A stretch of DNA of 64,000 nt from Pseudomonadales bacterium (lineage in GTDB: Bacteria; Pseudomonadota; Gammaproteobacteria; Pseudomonadales; Azotimanducaceae): NCBI GenBank assembly GCA_024234635.1, contig JACKNX010000010.1, positions 1 to 64,000 of the forward strand. The letters are read 5' to 3'. Positions 25,935-35,287 of the stretch are shown piece after piece. Numbering within the stretch: the stretch's first letter is position 1; the number at the start of each line of letters is the position of its first letter. Under the pieces are notes generated by a model. That model was not told the DNA's origin. It searched no databases and saw only the letters and a program-made list of their open reading frames with translations. The position numbers and the translations under genes were made by a program.

Positions 25935-26536
25935 CCCCAGCCGAACAGGCTCTCATCGAGCGCTTCTCCGCAAGCATGCAGATCGACTACGAACGCTGGC
26001 ATGACGGCGTCGGCTATGACCTGGACACCATCAACGCCGCCACGCCACCGGTTCGCCAGGCCATCGAAACGCTGCTGCTTGCGCGCGGTATCAGGGACTG
26101 GCGTGATGCCGAGGCGCTGGCGGCGCTATCGACGCCCCGCGCGGTGCAGTGCCTGGAAGACACCTACGCTCGTGCCGACGCGGCCGACCGGCTCATGATC
26201 GCGCGGCATGCCGCGCACCTGGTGGACACCTCCGCTATCGGTGACGATCTCGCCGCAGTCCTGCGCACTGCACGGCTCGGCTACGGTCTTGGCGAAGCCA
26301 TCGATTCCGCGGCGACGATCCATCCACCGCCTGTCGTGCAGGCACTGATCGACGGCTTGACGCAACGCGATGGCACGGTGGCCACCCTGTTTGCCGGCCT
26401 GCTGTTCCACATCTGGGGTCACAGCGACGACCCTTTCGACGTTGACCATCGCGATCGGTTCCTGCAGTTTCACGCGCCCGACCCCGCGGAGCGCGAGCAA
26501 CGCGCCAGGGAGTTCGTGGGGCGCTACCGACGCTGA
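25931..26536 (+). CDS. hypothetical HEAT-like protein
   Basis: A 201-residue soluble helical protein read in the ATGA overlap with the upstream membrane protein gene. It has alternating helices and short turns similar to HEAT/ARM repeats and no catalytic motif I can name. The next gene (Cof phosphatase) begins 12 bases later. Confidence 0.72.
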   Translation: MTPAEQALIERFSASMQIDYERWHDGVGYDLDTINAATPPVRQAIETLLLARGIRDWRDAEALAALSTPRAVQCLEDTYARADAADRLMIARHAAHLVDTSAIGDDLAAVLRTARLGYGLGEAIDSAATIHPPPVVQALIDGLTQRDGTVATLFAGLLFHIWGHSDDPFDVDHRDRFLQFHAPDPAEREQRAREFVGRYRR

Positions 26537-26548
26537 TGGGATGGATTG

Positions 26549-27349
26549 ATGACGTTCAAACTCGTGGCTCTGGATATCGACGGCACGCTGCTGCCACCCG
26601 GTGCTCCGCATGAGGCGCTACCGGACACGGCAATCACCGCTGCCGTGCAAAAACTTGTCGAACGCGGTGTGGTCGTTGTTCTGGCCACCGGGCGCATGTT
26701 TCCGGGTACCGCGCGCATCGCGCACCACCTTGGCATTGCGGCGCCTCTCGTCTGTCAGCAGGGCGCGGTCATACACGATACCCACGGCAAAACCCTTCAC
26801 CAGTACACGCTGCCTGACGACCTCGCGCACGCACTGATGCACTACGCAACCTCGCGCACCTACACCTATGCCTGGTTCGATTCCGCACGTTACGTGGTCT
26901 CCGCCGCAAACCCGATGTCAGCATTCTACGGGCTGGTATCGGGCATCAGCGTCGAGGCACACCCCGATCCGCACCTGAGCGGCATCACACCCACCGGCAT
27001 CGACATCATCACGTCACGCAGCACCGCGGCAGGCGTGCACAGGGACCTCGAACAACGTTTTGGCAACCGTCTCACGTTGCTGGATTTCCCCACCGTGACA
27101 GCCGCGCACGCCAGTCAGGCGAGCAAGGGACAGGCACTGGCCCTGCTGGCCGCTGAATTTGGTATCGACGCGGACGAGGTGCTTGCCATAGGTGACAGCG
27201 TCAACGACGTCTCGATGCTCGCGTGGGCAGGGTGGGGGGCGACGCCAGCACACGCGGATGACTACGCGCGTGGCGCGGCCGACGAAGTACTGGCGGGCGG
27301 TGGCGTATCCGGTATCGCCAGGTTTCTCACCAGCCTGGCCGCGCCGTAG
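26549..27349 (+). CDS. Cof-type HAD-IIB hydrolase
   Basis: A 266-residue HAD-superfamily phosphatase. Motif I is ALDIDGTLLPP with the Asp nucleophile (about residues 7-17). Motif IV is GDSVNDVSML with the metal-binding Asp residues. A large C2-type cap between them identifies class IIB. ATG at 26549 is preferred over TTG at 26546. These enzymes usually act on small sugar phosphates or PLP. It lies directly after the two hypothetical genes on the same strand. Confidence 0.9.
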   Translation: MTFKLVALDIDGTLLPPGAPHEALPDTAITAAVQKLVERGVVVVLATGRMFPGTARIAHHLGIAAPLVCQQGAVIHDTHGKTLHQYTLPDDLAHALMHYATSRTYTYAWFDSARYVVSAANPMSAFYGLVSGISVEAHPDPHLSGITPTGIDIITSRSTAAGVHRDLEQRFGNRLTLLDFPTVTAAHASQASKGQALALLAAEFGIDADEVLAIGDSVNDVSMLAWAGWGATPAHADDYARGAADEVLAGGGVSGIARFLTSLAAP

Positions 27350-27402
27350 CACGCCCGCACGCTTCGGCGAATTCCGCCAGATCAGGCACCGGCAGCAACC
27401 GT

Positions 27403-27918
27403 TCAGGGAACCAGGCCGGTATAGGCCAACGATGGTACATGACTGCCGTTGGCGGCGTTGTACAGCTCGAGCGTGCCGGCATCCGTGGCCTGCCTCGGAA
27501 CGCGGATACGAAAGGCACCGTTCAGGGGGTTGTACCAGAAGGGGAACGACTCGGTGGTCTTGTTCTGCGGATGCCATTTCCTGTCATTGCCGGAGCCATC
27601 GACGTCGTCCGCGACCGTGTGAGCATGATCTGGCTGCAGCGGATTCAGCGGCAACTTGTAGTTGCTGAACCACAGGGGATCGATGTTCGCCGGCCACTCC
27701 CCATGAACCTGGCGATACACATCGATCTGCCCGGCGATGACACGCACCGTCTGCTGCGCTGCAGCCAACTGGGATTGCTCGTCCGCCCCCTGCACCGTGG
27801 AGACCGAAACCGCCGCAAAGATGGCCAGCAGTACGGCGACGACAAGTAGCTCAATCAGCGTAAAGCCACCCATCCGGGAGACGCGTCGGATGATGGCAGG
27901 TGCATCGCGAGTGGCCAT
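27403..27918 (-). CDS. type IV pilin-like / type II secretion pseudopilin
   Basis: A 171-residue protein with a class III leader: 18 residues ending in Gly-Gly before FTLIELLVVAVLLAIF. The prepilin peptidase PilD would cut after that glycine, and the hydrophobic helix mediates assembly. The body resembles GspG/minor pseudopilin proteins. No other pilus or secretion gene is in the window, so it may be an isolated or moonlighting pseudopilin. Confidence 0.85.
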   Translation of the reverse strand: MATRDAPAIIRRVSRMGGFTLIELLVVAVLLAIFAAVSVSTVQGADEQSQLAAAQQTVRVIAGQIDVYRQVHGEWPANIDPLWFSNYKLPLNPLQPDHAHTVADDVDGSGNDRKWHPQNKTTESFPFWYNPLNGAFRIRVPRQATDAGTLELYNAANGSHVPSLAYTGLVP

Positions 27919-28006
27919 CCCGTCAGGCTAACGGCCGGTGCTCCAGGTAGCCGTGATTGGCGTCGCAGTCAGATCCGGCCCGGTTCGGGACGCGCAGCCT
28001 CCTCCG

Positions 28007-28813
28007 TCAGAATGCCAACTGCGCCGATTTCCCAGGCAACGCAACCGCTTCCGGCGCATCACCTTCGAGCATCACCCACGGCATGCCGGTGGACTGTGTG
28101 GCCACCCGCAGGGAACGTACACGGTCCAGCAACGGATCGAAAACGGTGTCGATATGGTGGAGACCGTTGTTTTCCTCACTGACGTGGCCGATGACAACAT
28201 GCAGGTCATTGTGCGCCACCGCCTCCAGCAGCTCAGCGGACTGCTGATTCGACAGGTGCCCCAGGTCGGACCGTATGCGCCGCTTCAACGGCGGTGGATA
28301 GCGGCCATTCTCCAGCATGCCCACATCGTGATTGGCTTCGAGCATCAGCAGCGCACAGTCGGAAAACTGTTCAACGACATGGGGGGTCACGCAGCCGAGA
28401 TCGGACAGCACCCCGACCTTCACACCATCCCGACAGAAAACGAACTGGGTCGGTTCACGCGCGTCATGAGGAACGCGCACGGGATTGATGCTGACATCGC
28501 GCAGCACAAACGGCACATCGCCATCGAACGCCTCGCCATGCAGTGAATAGCTGCCGCTGGACAACGTGCCGTAGGAGGCATGCACGGGAATGGCGTATTT
28601 GTGCGCCAGCGCCGCCACGCCCGAGGCGTGGTCTGAATGTTCGTGAGTCACCAGAATGGCCGTGATCTCGCCCGGCCGCACACCAAGACGCGCCAGTCGT
28701 GCTTCGGTCTGCTTGACCGTAAAACCGCAATCGACAAGAAACAGCGAGCGGCCCAATCGCACCAGGGTGCCATTGCCGCGGCTGCCGCTCCCCAGGGACG
28801 CCAGTCCGATCAA
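28007..28813 (-). CDS. MBL-fold metallo-hydrolase (WalJ/YycJ-like)
   Basis: A 268-residue metallo-beta-lactamase fold enzyme. THEHSDH (His57, His59, Asp61, His62) is the binuclear metal site, and LEANHD further on fits the family. It begins with TTG at 28813, four-base overlapping the bamC stop. In Pseudomonas a similar gene lies between bamC and purC, so the location supports this assignment. Activity is often exonuclease-like but not proven for this subgroup. Confidence 0.9.
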   Translation of the reverse strand: MIGLASLGSGSRGNGTLVRLGRSLFLVDCGFTVKQTEARLARLGVRPGEITAILVTHEHSDHASGVAALAHKYAIPVHASYGTLSSGSYSLHGEAFDGDVPFVLRDVSINPVRVPHDAREPTQFVFCRDGVKVGVLSDLGCVTPHVVEQFSDCALLMLEANHDVGMLENGRYPPPLKRRIRSDLGHLSNQQSAELLEAVAHNDLHVVIGHVSEENNGLHHIDTVFDPLLDRVRSLRVATQSTGMPWVMLEGDAPEAVALPGKSAQLAF

Positions 28814-29925
28814 ACCGCGTATTCCTTGATCAGTACCAGTACCTGCTGCGACAGATCGTCCGCCGGTGCGCCGCCGCTGCCATCCTGCACGGTGACGTCG
28901 AACGACTCGCCTTCGCCGGTGAGCATCACACGCAGATCTTCCGACTTCTTGCGCCCGAGGCTCAGCATGCGGCTGAAGAACCCGGGTTCCTTGCCGGTAA
29001 AAACGCTCTCGGGTACGCGAATGGTATAAACGCCCGCGCCATCGTCCGCCGAGAGAATTTCCACGCCCCCGTTCTCGAGTGCCTTGCTGAGCGCCGCCCA
29101 GGCACGTTCATAGTCCAGGCGCAGCCGGAGGACAGGATGTCCCGCCATGTCGCGGGCAAGCTCCGCCTTCTGCACGCCGGAAATGTTGGCTGCAACGCGG
29201 GACACAGTTTGCTCGGACACCCGCGCGGCAATATAGGCACCGAGCTCACGCAGCAGCTCGTCTTCCGCTTCGGGCAGGCTCGAGGAAATGCCATTCAGGC
29301 TGGCCACCGCGGGCGGCGACGGCAAACCCTGGCTGTCGTTTTCTTCGCGTACGTGTATCTCACTGCTGAGTTCCTGCATGCCACGCTCCAGACGGATGCG
29401 CAGCCGTTCGCGTCCCGTCGCGAGGTTGCTGTTCTTGCGGCTTTCCTGCAGCACCAGGCGTACGACGTCGCGGTAGGTTTGCTGGGTGGCCGGCTGCACG
29501 ACAAACCAGTCCGTGTCGATGCGGCCATCCGCCGGCTGCTCGTACGTGACGGTCATGCCATTCTCCGCCAGGAACTGCTTCAGTTTCGGCCACACCGTTA
29601 CCGGGGACTCAGGCACGGCGAGCCAGCGGCGGGTGGACAGACGCTGAATGCGAACTTCGCCACGATTGTCGCCCGTATAGATCGCGTCAGGCAGCGGTGG
29701 CTGCTTCGGAAAGAACTCCGCATTGACCTGTTCAGGCGTCGGCGGGATGGGGAACGGGTCGGTCAGGGCATCGGCGGTCAAGCCATCCGGGACCACCAGC
29801 GGGGGCTTCTGCGCAGCGGTCAGATAGTCGTCCCGCCGGTCAACGAACACGCCCTCGTCATCGTTCAGCCAACTGCACCCCGCGAGCCATGCCACCATGG
29901 TCAGCGTGACAAGGCGTGCCACCAT
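28810..29925 (-). CDS. bamC: outer-membrane assembly lipoprotein BamC
   Basis: A 371-residue lipoprotein of the BAM complex. The lipobox AWLAGC ends at Cys17, followed by an unstructured proline-rich segment that in BamC binds BamD. Two helix-grip domains follow: the first near 95-210, the second near 215-340 with LSADDGAGVYTIRVP. ATG at 29925 is placed 22 bases after the dapA stop; longer versions of the frame would run through dapA. Gene order dapA-bamC-MBL is the classical gammaproteobacterial layout. Confidence 0.88.
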   Translation of the reverse strand: MVARLVTLTMVAWLAGCSWLNDDEGVFVDRRDDYLTAAQKPPLVVPDGLTADALTDPFPIPPTPEQVNAEFFPKQPPLPDAIYTGDNRGEVRIQRLSTRRWLAVPESPVTVWPKLKQFLAENGMTVTYEQPADGRIDTDWFVVQPATQQTYRDVVRLVLQESRKNSNLATGRERLRIRLERGMQELSSEIHVREENDSQGLPSPPAVASLNGISSSLPEAEDELLRELGAYIAARVSEQTVSRVAANISGVQKAELARDMAGHPVLRLRLDYERAWAALSKALENGGVEILSADDGAGVYTIRVPESVFTGKEPGFFSRMLSLGRKKSEDLRVMLTGEGESFDVTVQDGSGGAPADDLSQQVLVLIKEYAV

Positions 29926-29947
29926 ACCGTCGATCCTCACTTCGGTT

Positions 29948-30829
29948 TCAGTCCTGCAGCGCGCCGGCAGCCCTGAGGCGGGCACGCAATTCGGGTTTGT
30001 GCTGTTCTGACAGCGCCACCAACGGCAGCCGGATTCCCCGATCGATCCGGCCCATCTCATATAGCGCCCACTTGGTAGGCGCTGGCGATGTTTCCACGAA
30101 CAGGATTTCGTGGATTGGCTGGAGCAGCGCATCGAGCCGCCTCGCTTCCGCCTGATCGCCCGACAGCCACGCATCACAGAAGCGGGCCATTTCCACCGGC
30201 AGAACGTTGGCCGTAACCGAAATCGTTCCCACCGCGCCGAGTTCCAGCATGCGCAACGTCTGCGCGTCCTCCCCCGACAGGAGGATGAAATCATCATCCA
30301 CCAGGGCCCTGATCTGCGCGATCCGCTCCGGATCGCCACAGGCTTCCTTGATGCCGACGATGTTGCCTATGGACGCCAGTCTGGCGACCGTTTCAGCCTT
30401 CATGTCGCAGGCCGTTCGCGGTGGTACGTTGTACAGCACCAGCGGGATATCACAAGCTTCGGCGATGGCTTTGTAGTGCTGGTACAGGCCTTCCTGGGTG
30501 GGCTTGTTGTAGTACGGTGTGACCAGCAGGCACGCGTCAGCGCCATCCCGCGCCGCCTGCTGCGTCTGGTGAATGGCCTCGCGGGTGGCATTGCTGCCCG
30601 TGCCGGCGATGACCGGTATCTGGCCCGCGACGATCTCCACGGTTCGACGAATGACCTTGAGATGCTCGTCCGTATCGAGCGTGGGACTTTCGCCCGTGGT
30701 GCCCATCGGAACAATGCCGTGCGTGCCACTGTCCAGGTGCCAGTGAACGAGGCGCTCGAGCGCCGGCCAGTCGACTTCCCCCGATGCCTGCATGGGGGTA
30801 ACCAGGGCAACGATGCTTCCGCGCATCAT
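29948..30829 (-). CDS. dapA: 4-hydroxy-tetrahydrodipicolinate synthase
   Basis: A 293-residue TIM-barrel lyase of lysine/diaminopimelate synthesis, condensing pyruvate with aspartate semialdehyde. GTTGES (43-48), Tyr133, Arg138 and the Schiff-base Lys161 (GIKEACGD) are all at the E. coli positions. A second ATG three bases downstream could also be used. It is the upstream member of the dapA-bamC-MBL block, with 22 bases to bamC. Confidence 0.97.
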   Translation of the reverse strand: MMRGSIVALVTPMQASGEVDWPALERLVHWHLDSGTHGIVPMGTTGESPTLDTDEHLKVIRRTVEIVAGQIPVIAGTGSNATREAIHQTQQAARDGADACLLVTPYYNKPTQEGLYQHYKAIAEACDIPLVLYNVPPRTACDMKAETVARLASIGNIVGIKEACGDPERIAQIRALVDDDFILLSGEDAQTLRMLELGAVGTISVTANVLPVEMARFCDAWLSGDQAEARRLDALLQPIHEILFVETSPAPTKWALYEMGRIDRGIRLPLVALSEQHKPELRARLRAAGALQD

Positions 30830-30901
30830 GATTCGAATCCAGAATCCGAAGAGCGCGCATGGTACCAGCGTCGCCAGCCGGCGCTCTACTATCGCTTGCC
30901 G

Positions 30902-31978
30902 CTATGCGTCCGGCTGCTGGAATACTTCGCCGCGTGGCCAGGCGTTGTAGATCGCCTTGACGAGCGTCGCCAGCGGAATGGCGAAGAACACCCCCCAGAA
31001 CCCCCAGAGACCGCCGAACACCAGTACCGCAACGATGATATTGATCGGGTGCAGGTCCACCGCCTCGGAAAACAGCAGCGGCACCAGTACGTTGCCATCC
31101 AGCATCTGGATGACCAGGTAGACGCCGATTACCAGGAACCCATCCCAGGTCCAGCCGAACTGCAGAACCGCCACCACAACCACCGGGATCGTCACCACGG
31201 AGGCGCCGATGAACGGTACCAGCACCGACAGGCCGACCAGAACGCCGAGCAACGCCGCGTAATTGAGGCCAAGCACCGTAAACGCGACAAACGTCGCCGC
31301 ACCCACCAGCAGTATTTCGATGAACTTGCCACGCACGTAGTTGGCGATCTGCAGATTCATCTCGGCACCGACACGGTCGAGCATGGGCCGCTTTCCGGGC
31401 AGCAGCGACAGAAACCAGCCCAGCAGCGCATCTTTGTCCTTCAGGAAGAAAAACACCGCCAGCGGCACGAGAATGATGTAGATCACCCAGCCCACCAGGG
31501 ACGGCACCTGATTCAGCAGCACCTGTACCACGTCACCACTGAGGTGGCCGACGTCCCCCGCCATCGCCTCCAGCCAGGCGTCGAGCTGCTCCGGTGTCAC
31601 CAGCTGCGGCGACGAGGCCGCCAGATCCTTGGCCATTTCACGCAGGCGGCCGATCAGATCCGGCAGTGCATTGGCGAGCGCGACGCTTTGGCGCCACACC
31701 AGCGGCACCAGAAAAAGTATCAGCGCCACCATGCCGCCAAGAAACAGCAGAAAGGTCAGATAAACGCAAAGACCGCGGGGCAGCCCCATGCCTTGCAGCC
31801 GGGACACCAGTCCCTGGAGCAGAAACGCCAGCACCAGCCCTGTCAGCACTGGCGCCAGAACACCACCAAGCGTAAACAGCACGACGAAAGCGCCAACGAG
31901 GAACACGATCAGATAAATCGCTTCCTCGTGCGAGAAGTACCGGTTGATCCAGTTGCCGAGGACCTCGAGAAATTTCAA
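30902..31978 (-). CDS. AI-2E family transporter (PerM-like)
   Basis: A 358-residue inner-membrane protein with about eight helices of the AI-2E transporter/PerM family. Typical pieces are LTGLVLAFLLQGL near residue 65 and LGVLVGLSVLVPFIGA in the second half. The start is TTG at 31978, with a 4-base overlap to the tusA stop. Members export or take up varied small molecules, so no substrate is claimed. Confidence 0.9.
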   Translation of the reverse strand: MKFLEVLGNWINRYFSHEEAIYLIVFLVGAFVVLFTLGGVLAPVLTGLVLAFLLQGLVSRLQGMGLPRGLCVYLTFLLFLGGMVALILFLVPLVWRQSVALANALPDLIGRLREMAKDLAASSPQLVTPEQLDAWLEAMAGDVGHLSGDVVQVLLNQVPSLVGWVIYIILVPLAVFFFLKDKDALLGWFLSLLPGKRPMLDRVGAEMNLQIANYVRGKFIEILLVGAATFVAFTVLGLNYAALLGVLVGLSVLVPFIGASVVTIPVVVVAVLQFGWTWDGFLVIGVYLVIQMLDGNVLVPLLFSEAVDLHPINIIVAVLVFGGLWGFWGVFFAIPLATLVKAIYNAWPRGEVFQQPDA

Positions 31979-32205
31979 CCGCTCTTCTTCCGCAGCAGAT
32001 AGACGTAAACCCCGTCCTTTTCCGAGGATTCCTCCAGACAGTGACCGCTCTGCCGCGAGAAGACGGCAAAGTCGCGCACGGAGCCCGGGTCCGTTGCAAA
32101 CACCCGCAGCAGTTCACCCCCCTGCAGCCGATTGATGGCCTGCTTGGCTTTCAGCAACGGCATGGGGCAGGTCAGCCCCCTGGCATCCAGAATCGTTTCG
32201 TCCAT
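31975..32205 (-). CDS. tusA: TusA-family sulfurtransferase
   Basis: A 76-residue IscA-like fold protein that carries a persulfide on Cys13 in the CPMP motif (GLTCPMPLLKAK). Family roles are sulfur relay for tRNA thiolation or Moco maturation. It is coupled to the transporter gene by a 4-base overlap, an arrangement seen next to bepA in Pseudomonas. Confidence 0.92.
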   Translation of the reverse strand: MDETILDARGLTCPMPLLKAKQAINRLQGGELLRVFATDPGSVRDFAVFSRQSGHCLEESSEKDGVYVYLLRKKSG

Positions 32206-32355
32206 CGTTCGATTATAGGGAGATCGCGGCAGATCTTTCGACGAAAATCAGTTTCCCCGGGTCGGAACGCCAACCCGACGGCGGGCACCGCGATGCCCTG
32301 GCGCATCAACCGATTCAGCCTGCATTCATGCCATCGATTCACTATGATCGCCGCA

Positions 32356-33894
32356 ATGAAACACCTTTCCAGAGCGCGCGTTTCCCTTCTGCCGGGCGTG
32401 GTGGGGATGCTCCTCGTCTGTGCGCTGCCAGCCATCGCCGGGCCATCAGGCGAGTCGTTGCGTCGGGAAACCGTGCGCACCGCGGAGGTGCTGCCGTCCC
32501 GGAGTGTGGACACACTGCAGCTGCCGACGCTGGGCGATGCCTCCTCGCGCATTATTTCCCCACAACTCGAACGGCAGATTGGCGAAGACTTTCTCCGCCA
32601 GCTCTATGCCTCGCTACCCACTTCCCGCGATCCGTTGCTCAAGTACTATGTGAGCGTTCACGTTTCGCAGCTCGCCACCTATTCCGAGCTGGCGGACGCG
32701 CTGCTCCGTGCGGTGCTGATAGACAACAAGGAAATCAACGCATTTGCCGCGCCGGGTGGCGTCATCGGCGTGAACGCCGGCCTTTTCCTCTATGCGGAGG
32801 ATGTCAACGAATATTCTTCGGTACTCGCGCACGAACTGGCGCATCTGTCCCAGCGACACTTCGCCCGTGGCGTGGAGGAAGCGCAGCAGCAGACCATTCC
32901 CACCGTGGCCAGCCTGATCGCCGCCATCGCAATCGCTGCCATGGGCGGTGGCGATGCCGGTCTGGCCGCACTGTCAGGCGTCCAGGCCGCGGCCCAGGCC
33001 AGGCAGCTTCGTTACAGCCGCGCCCGCGAAACCGAAGCTGACCGCATTGGCATCAACACCCTGGTGCGAGCTGGTCTCGATCCACAGGGCATGCCAAGAA
33101 TGTTCGAACGCATGCACCAGGCGTACCGGTTCACGCGAACGCCGCCGGAGTTTCTGCTCACACACCCGCTCACGGACACCCGCGTGGCCGACACCCGCCA
33201 GCAGGTACGGTCTCTCGGCACGCTGCCGCACCAGCGCCATTCGCCCATCGACGCCGCTGACTACGCACTGATGCGCGCACGCACGATGGTGCACTACGCG
33301 GACAGCCCGCAGGCTGCGGTGGCGAGTTTCGAGAAACGCCTGAAGGAAAACCCGGATGACACCAGCGCGGAATACGGCCTCGCCCTGGCCCTGGCCGCCA
33401 CAGGCAAGCATGACGCCGCGCTGGCCATCACCGAATCGCTGCTGGGAACGGACCCACAGAAGATCCTGTACATCTGCGCACACGCCGAAGCATTGATTGA
33501 TGCCGGCAGGGCTGGCGATGCCGCAAACCTGCTGAGCCGGCACCTTGTCCTGAATCCGGACAACGCGCCGCTGTCCACGTTGTATGCCCAGGCGCTGTCC
33601 GCGCAGCACCAGTACGCCGATGCCCAGACAGTGCTGGAACGCCAGAGCCTGCTCAACCCGCGCGATATCGATGTGTGGTACGACCTCGCTGAAACAGCGG
33701 GGCTCGCCAGCGATGTGATCGGCGTGCATCGCGCGCGGGCCGAGTTCTTCGCGCTGCATGGCAGCTACAGCCGGGCGATACAGCACCTGGAATATGCGCA
33801 ACGACTGATCAGTCGCACGGACCGCCGCCTGCGTGCCCAGATCGATCAGCGCATCATGGATTTGCGGGAAGCCCTGCGCACCGCACAGAGCTGA
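32356..33894 (+). CDS. bepA: BepA-like periplasmic M48 metalloprotease with TPR domain
   Basis: A 512-residue protein with an N-terminal signal peptide, an M48 zinc protease domain and a C-terminal TPR region. HELAH is at residues 159-163 and the downstream ARETEAD contains the third zinc ligand. BepA degrades or folds misassembled LptD/BAM clients. ATG at 32356 or at 32344 (four residues longer) are both possible. It is read divergently from tusA. Confidence 0.9.
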   Translation: MKHLSRARVSLLPGVVGMLLVCALPAIAGPSGESLRRETVRTAEVLPSRSVDTLQLPTLGDASSRIISPQLERQIGEDFLRQLYASLPTSRDPLLKYYVSVHVSQLATYSELADALLRAVLIDNKEINAFAAPGGVIGVNAGLFLYAEDVNEYSSVLAHELAHLSQRHFARGVEEAQQQTIPTVASLIAAIAIAAMGGGDAGLAALSGVQAAAQARQLRYSRARETEADRIGINTLVRAGLDPQGMPRMFERMHQAYRFTRTPPEFLLTHPLTDTRVADTRQQVRSLGTLPHQRHSPIDAADYALMRARTMVHYADSPQAAVASFEKRLKENPDDTSAEYGLALALAATGKHDAALAITESLLGTDPQKILYICAHAEALIDAGRAGDAANLLSRHLVLNPDNAPLSTLYAQALSAQHQYADAQTVLERQSLLNPRDIDVWYDLAETAGLASDVIGVHRARAEFFALHGSYSRAIQHLEYAQRLISRTDRRLRAQIDQRIMDLREALRTAQS

Positions 33895-33931
33895 GTCCTC
33901 CCACGGTCTGGTTGGCCAACTGCAAACGGGG

Positions 33932-35257
33932 TCAGGCCGCGATTTCCGGCCGCGGCGCCATGGCGGCTGGCGCCGCGGGCGAAAACAGCGCCCGCAATGT
34001 CGCCGCCGTTCCCCGCCCGGAGTACGCACCCAGCACCGTTCGCCTGCCGGCGCAACCGATACGCTGGCGCACCAGCCTGTCGTCCGCCAGCCTGGCTACG
34101 GTCTCTGCCAGCGCAGTTGCATCATCCATCCGCGTCAGGACGCCGTCGACGCCGTGACGCAGCACCCCCGCGAAGGAGCCGTCGGCCGCCGCCACCACCG
34201 GAACTTCGCAGCTCATGGCTTCCAGCACGGTCATCGGCAGGTCGGTCGCATGCGCCTGCTGCAGAACCAGAAACAGGTCGGCACTTCGCAATAGCGTCCG
34301 AAGCTGCGCGGGATCATCCGCTGGTGAGATTTGCAGCAGACCGGAAATACCCCGCCGACGGGCCTTTTCCACAAGCTCTTCCACCCGGCCATCGACACCG
34401 AGCAGGCGGCAGCCGGTCGAATAGCCGGACGCATTGAGCCGGGCAACAACGTCGACAAGCGTGTCCAACGCCCTGTCGCTTGCTGCCTCCAGTGTCGCGA
34501 CCAGCCGAACCCGCACTTCGCCAACCGTCCTCTGCGTCGTACCTGCCTGATAGAAATTGCAGTCGACGCCCGGCGGCACGCAGTGGATGCGATCCGCACT
34601 GACGCCCACCCTGTCCTGCAGATGACGTCTTACGTTTTCCGAACCAGCGACTGTAAATTCACAGCGTCGTAGCCAGCGGTGGAACAACGACGGCGACAGC
34701 CGCTCGCTCGTCTGCCCGTCGAGCGAAAGACTCCACGAAATTCCCAGCAGCTCGGTAGCGGCTGCCGCCAGACTGGCACTTTCGCCACCTGCCAGCACAT
34801 GCACGTGATCGGTATCAAGCTGACGCAGAACCTGGAGCAGCGAAAGCATGCGCAGAAATCGGCCACCTCGCAGCAGATAGCCCACGACGGACCTCAGCGC
34901 CAAGGGACGCCTGAGCAGGAGAGCAGGCAGACGGACGACGTCCCGCACGCATACGTTCGGCATCGGCAACGGCTGCCGGGGCGGGGCATCCGAAACCGCC
35001 CCCGTCGCAGTAAAAATCTCTGCAATGCCGCACTCACTCCCGATGCCGAGGATGCGCAGCGACGCGTCCTCCTCTTTCAGGAAGCCTGCGCGCTTGAGGA
35101 GCCAGGGCGCGCACGCGGCGGGATCGACCAGAACGACAGTGTTCGCGCATGCGCTCGCTTCCGGAAACGCCGGGGATGCCCCGGGCGTGTCGCCGGAAAC
35201 CGCATGCCCCTCGACGGGAGGCTGCGCTGAATACGGGAAGGAGGTTGCAATGGACAT
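33932..35257 (-). CDS. GT4-type glycosyltransferase
   Basis: A 441-residue GT-B glycosyltransferase. The C-terminal part has the usual HCVPPGVDCN segment and an acceptor/nucleotide region with VLEAMSCEVPVVA (about 345-360), typical of family GT4. The N-terminal part is rich in Ala/Leu and less typical. The ATG at 35257 has a weak ribosome-binding site. It is monocistronic, with a good promoter-like sequence upstream. Sugar and acceptor are unknown. Confidence 0.82.
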   Translation of the reverse strand: MSIATSFPYSAQPPVEGHAVSGDTPGASPAFPEASACANTVVLVDPAACAPWLLKRAGFLKEEDASLRILGIGSECGIAEIFTATGAVSDAPPRQPLPMPNVCVRDVVRLPALLLRRPLALRSVVGYLLRGGRFLRMLSLLQVLRQLDTDHVHVLAGGESASLAAAATELLGISWSLSLDGQTSERLSPSLFHRWLRRCEFTVAGSENVRRHLQDRVGVSADRIHCVPPGVDCNFYQAGTTQRTVGEVRVRLVATLEAASDRALDTLVDVVARLNASGYSTGCRLLGVDGRVEELVEKARRRGISGLLQISPADDPAQLRTLLRSADLFLVLQQAHATDLPMTVLEAMSCEVPVVAAADGSFAGVLRHGVDGVLTRMDDATALAETVARLADDRLVRQRIGCAGRRTVLGAYSGRGTAATLRALFSPAAPAAMAPRPEIAA

Positions 35258-35287
35258 CAGGTGGGCAAGACCGCTGGTCCTTGGGCC

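Noticed and set aside
30110..32002. 630-codon open frame antisense to dapA and the AI-2E transporter
   Set aside because: Crosses two well-supported genes on the other strand; no recognised domain and heavily His/Gln/Arg-biased.
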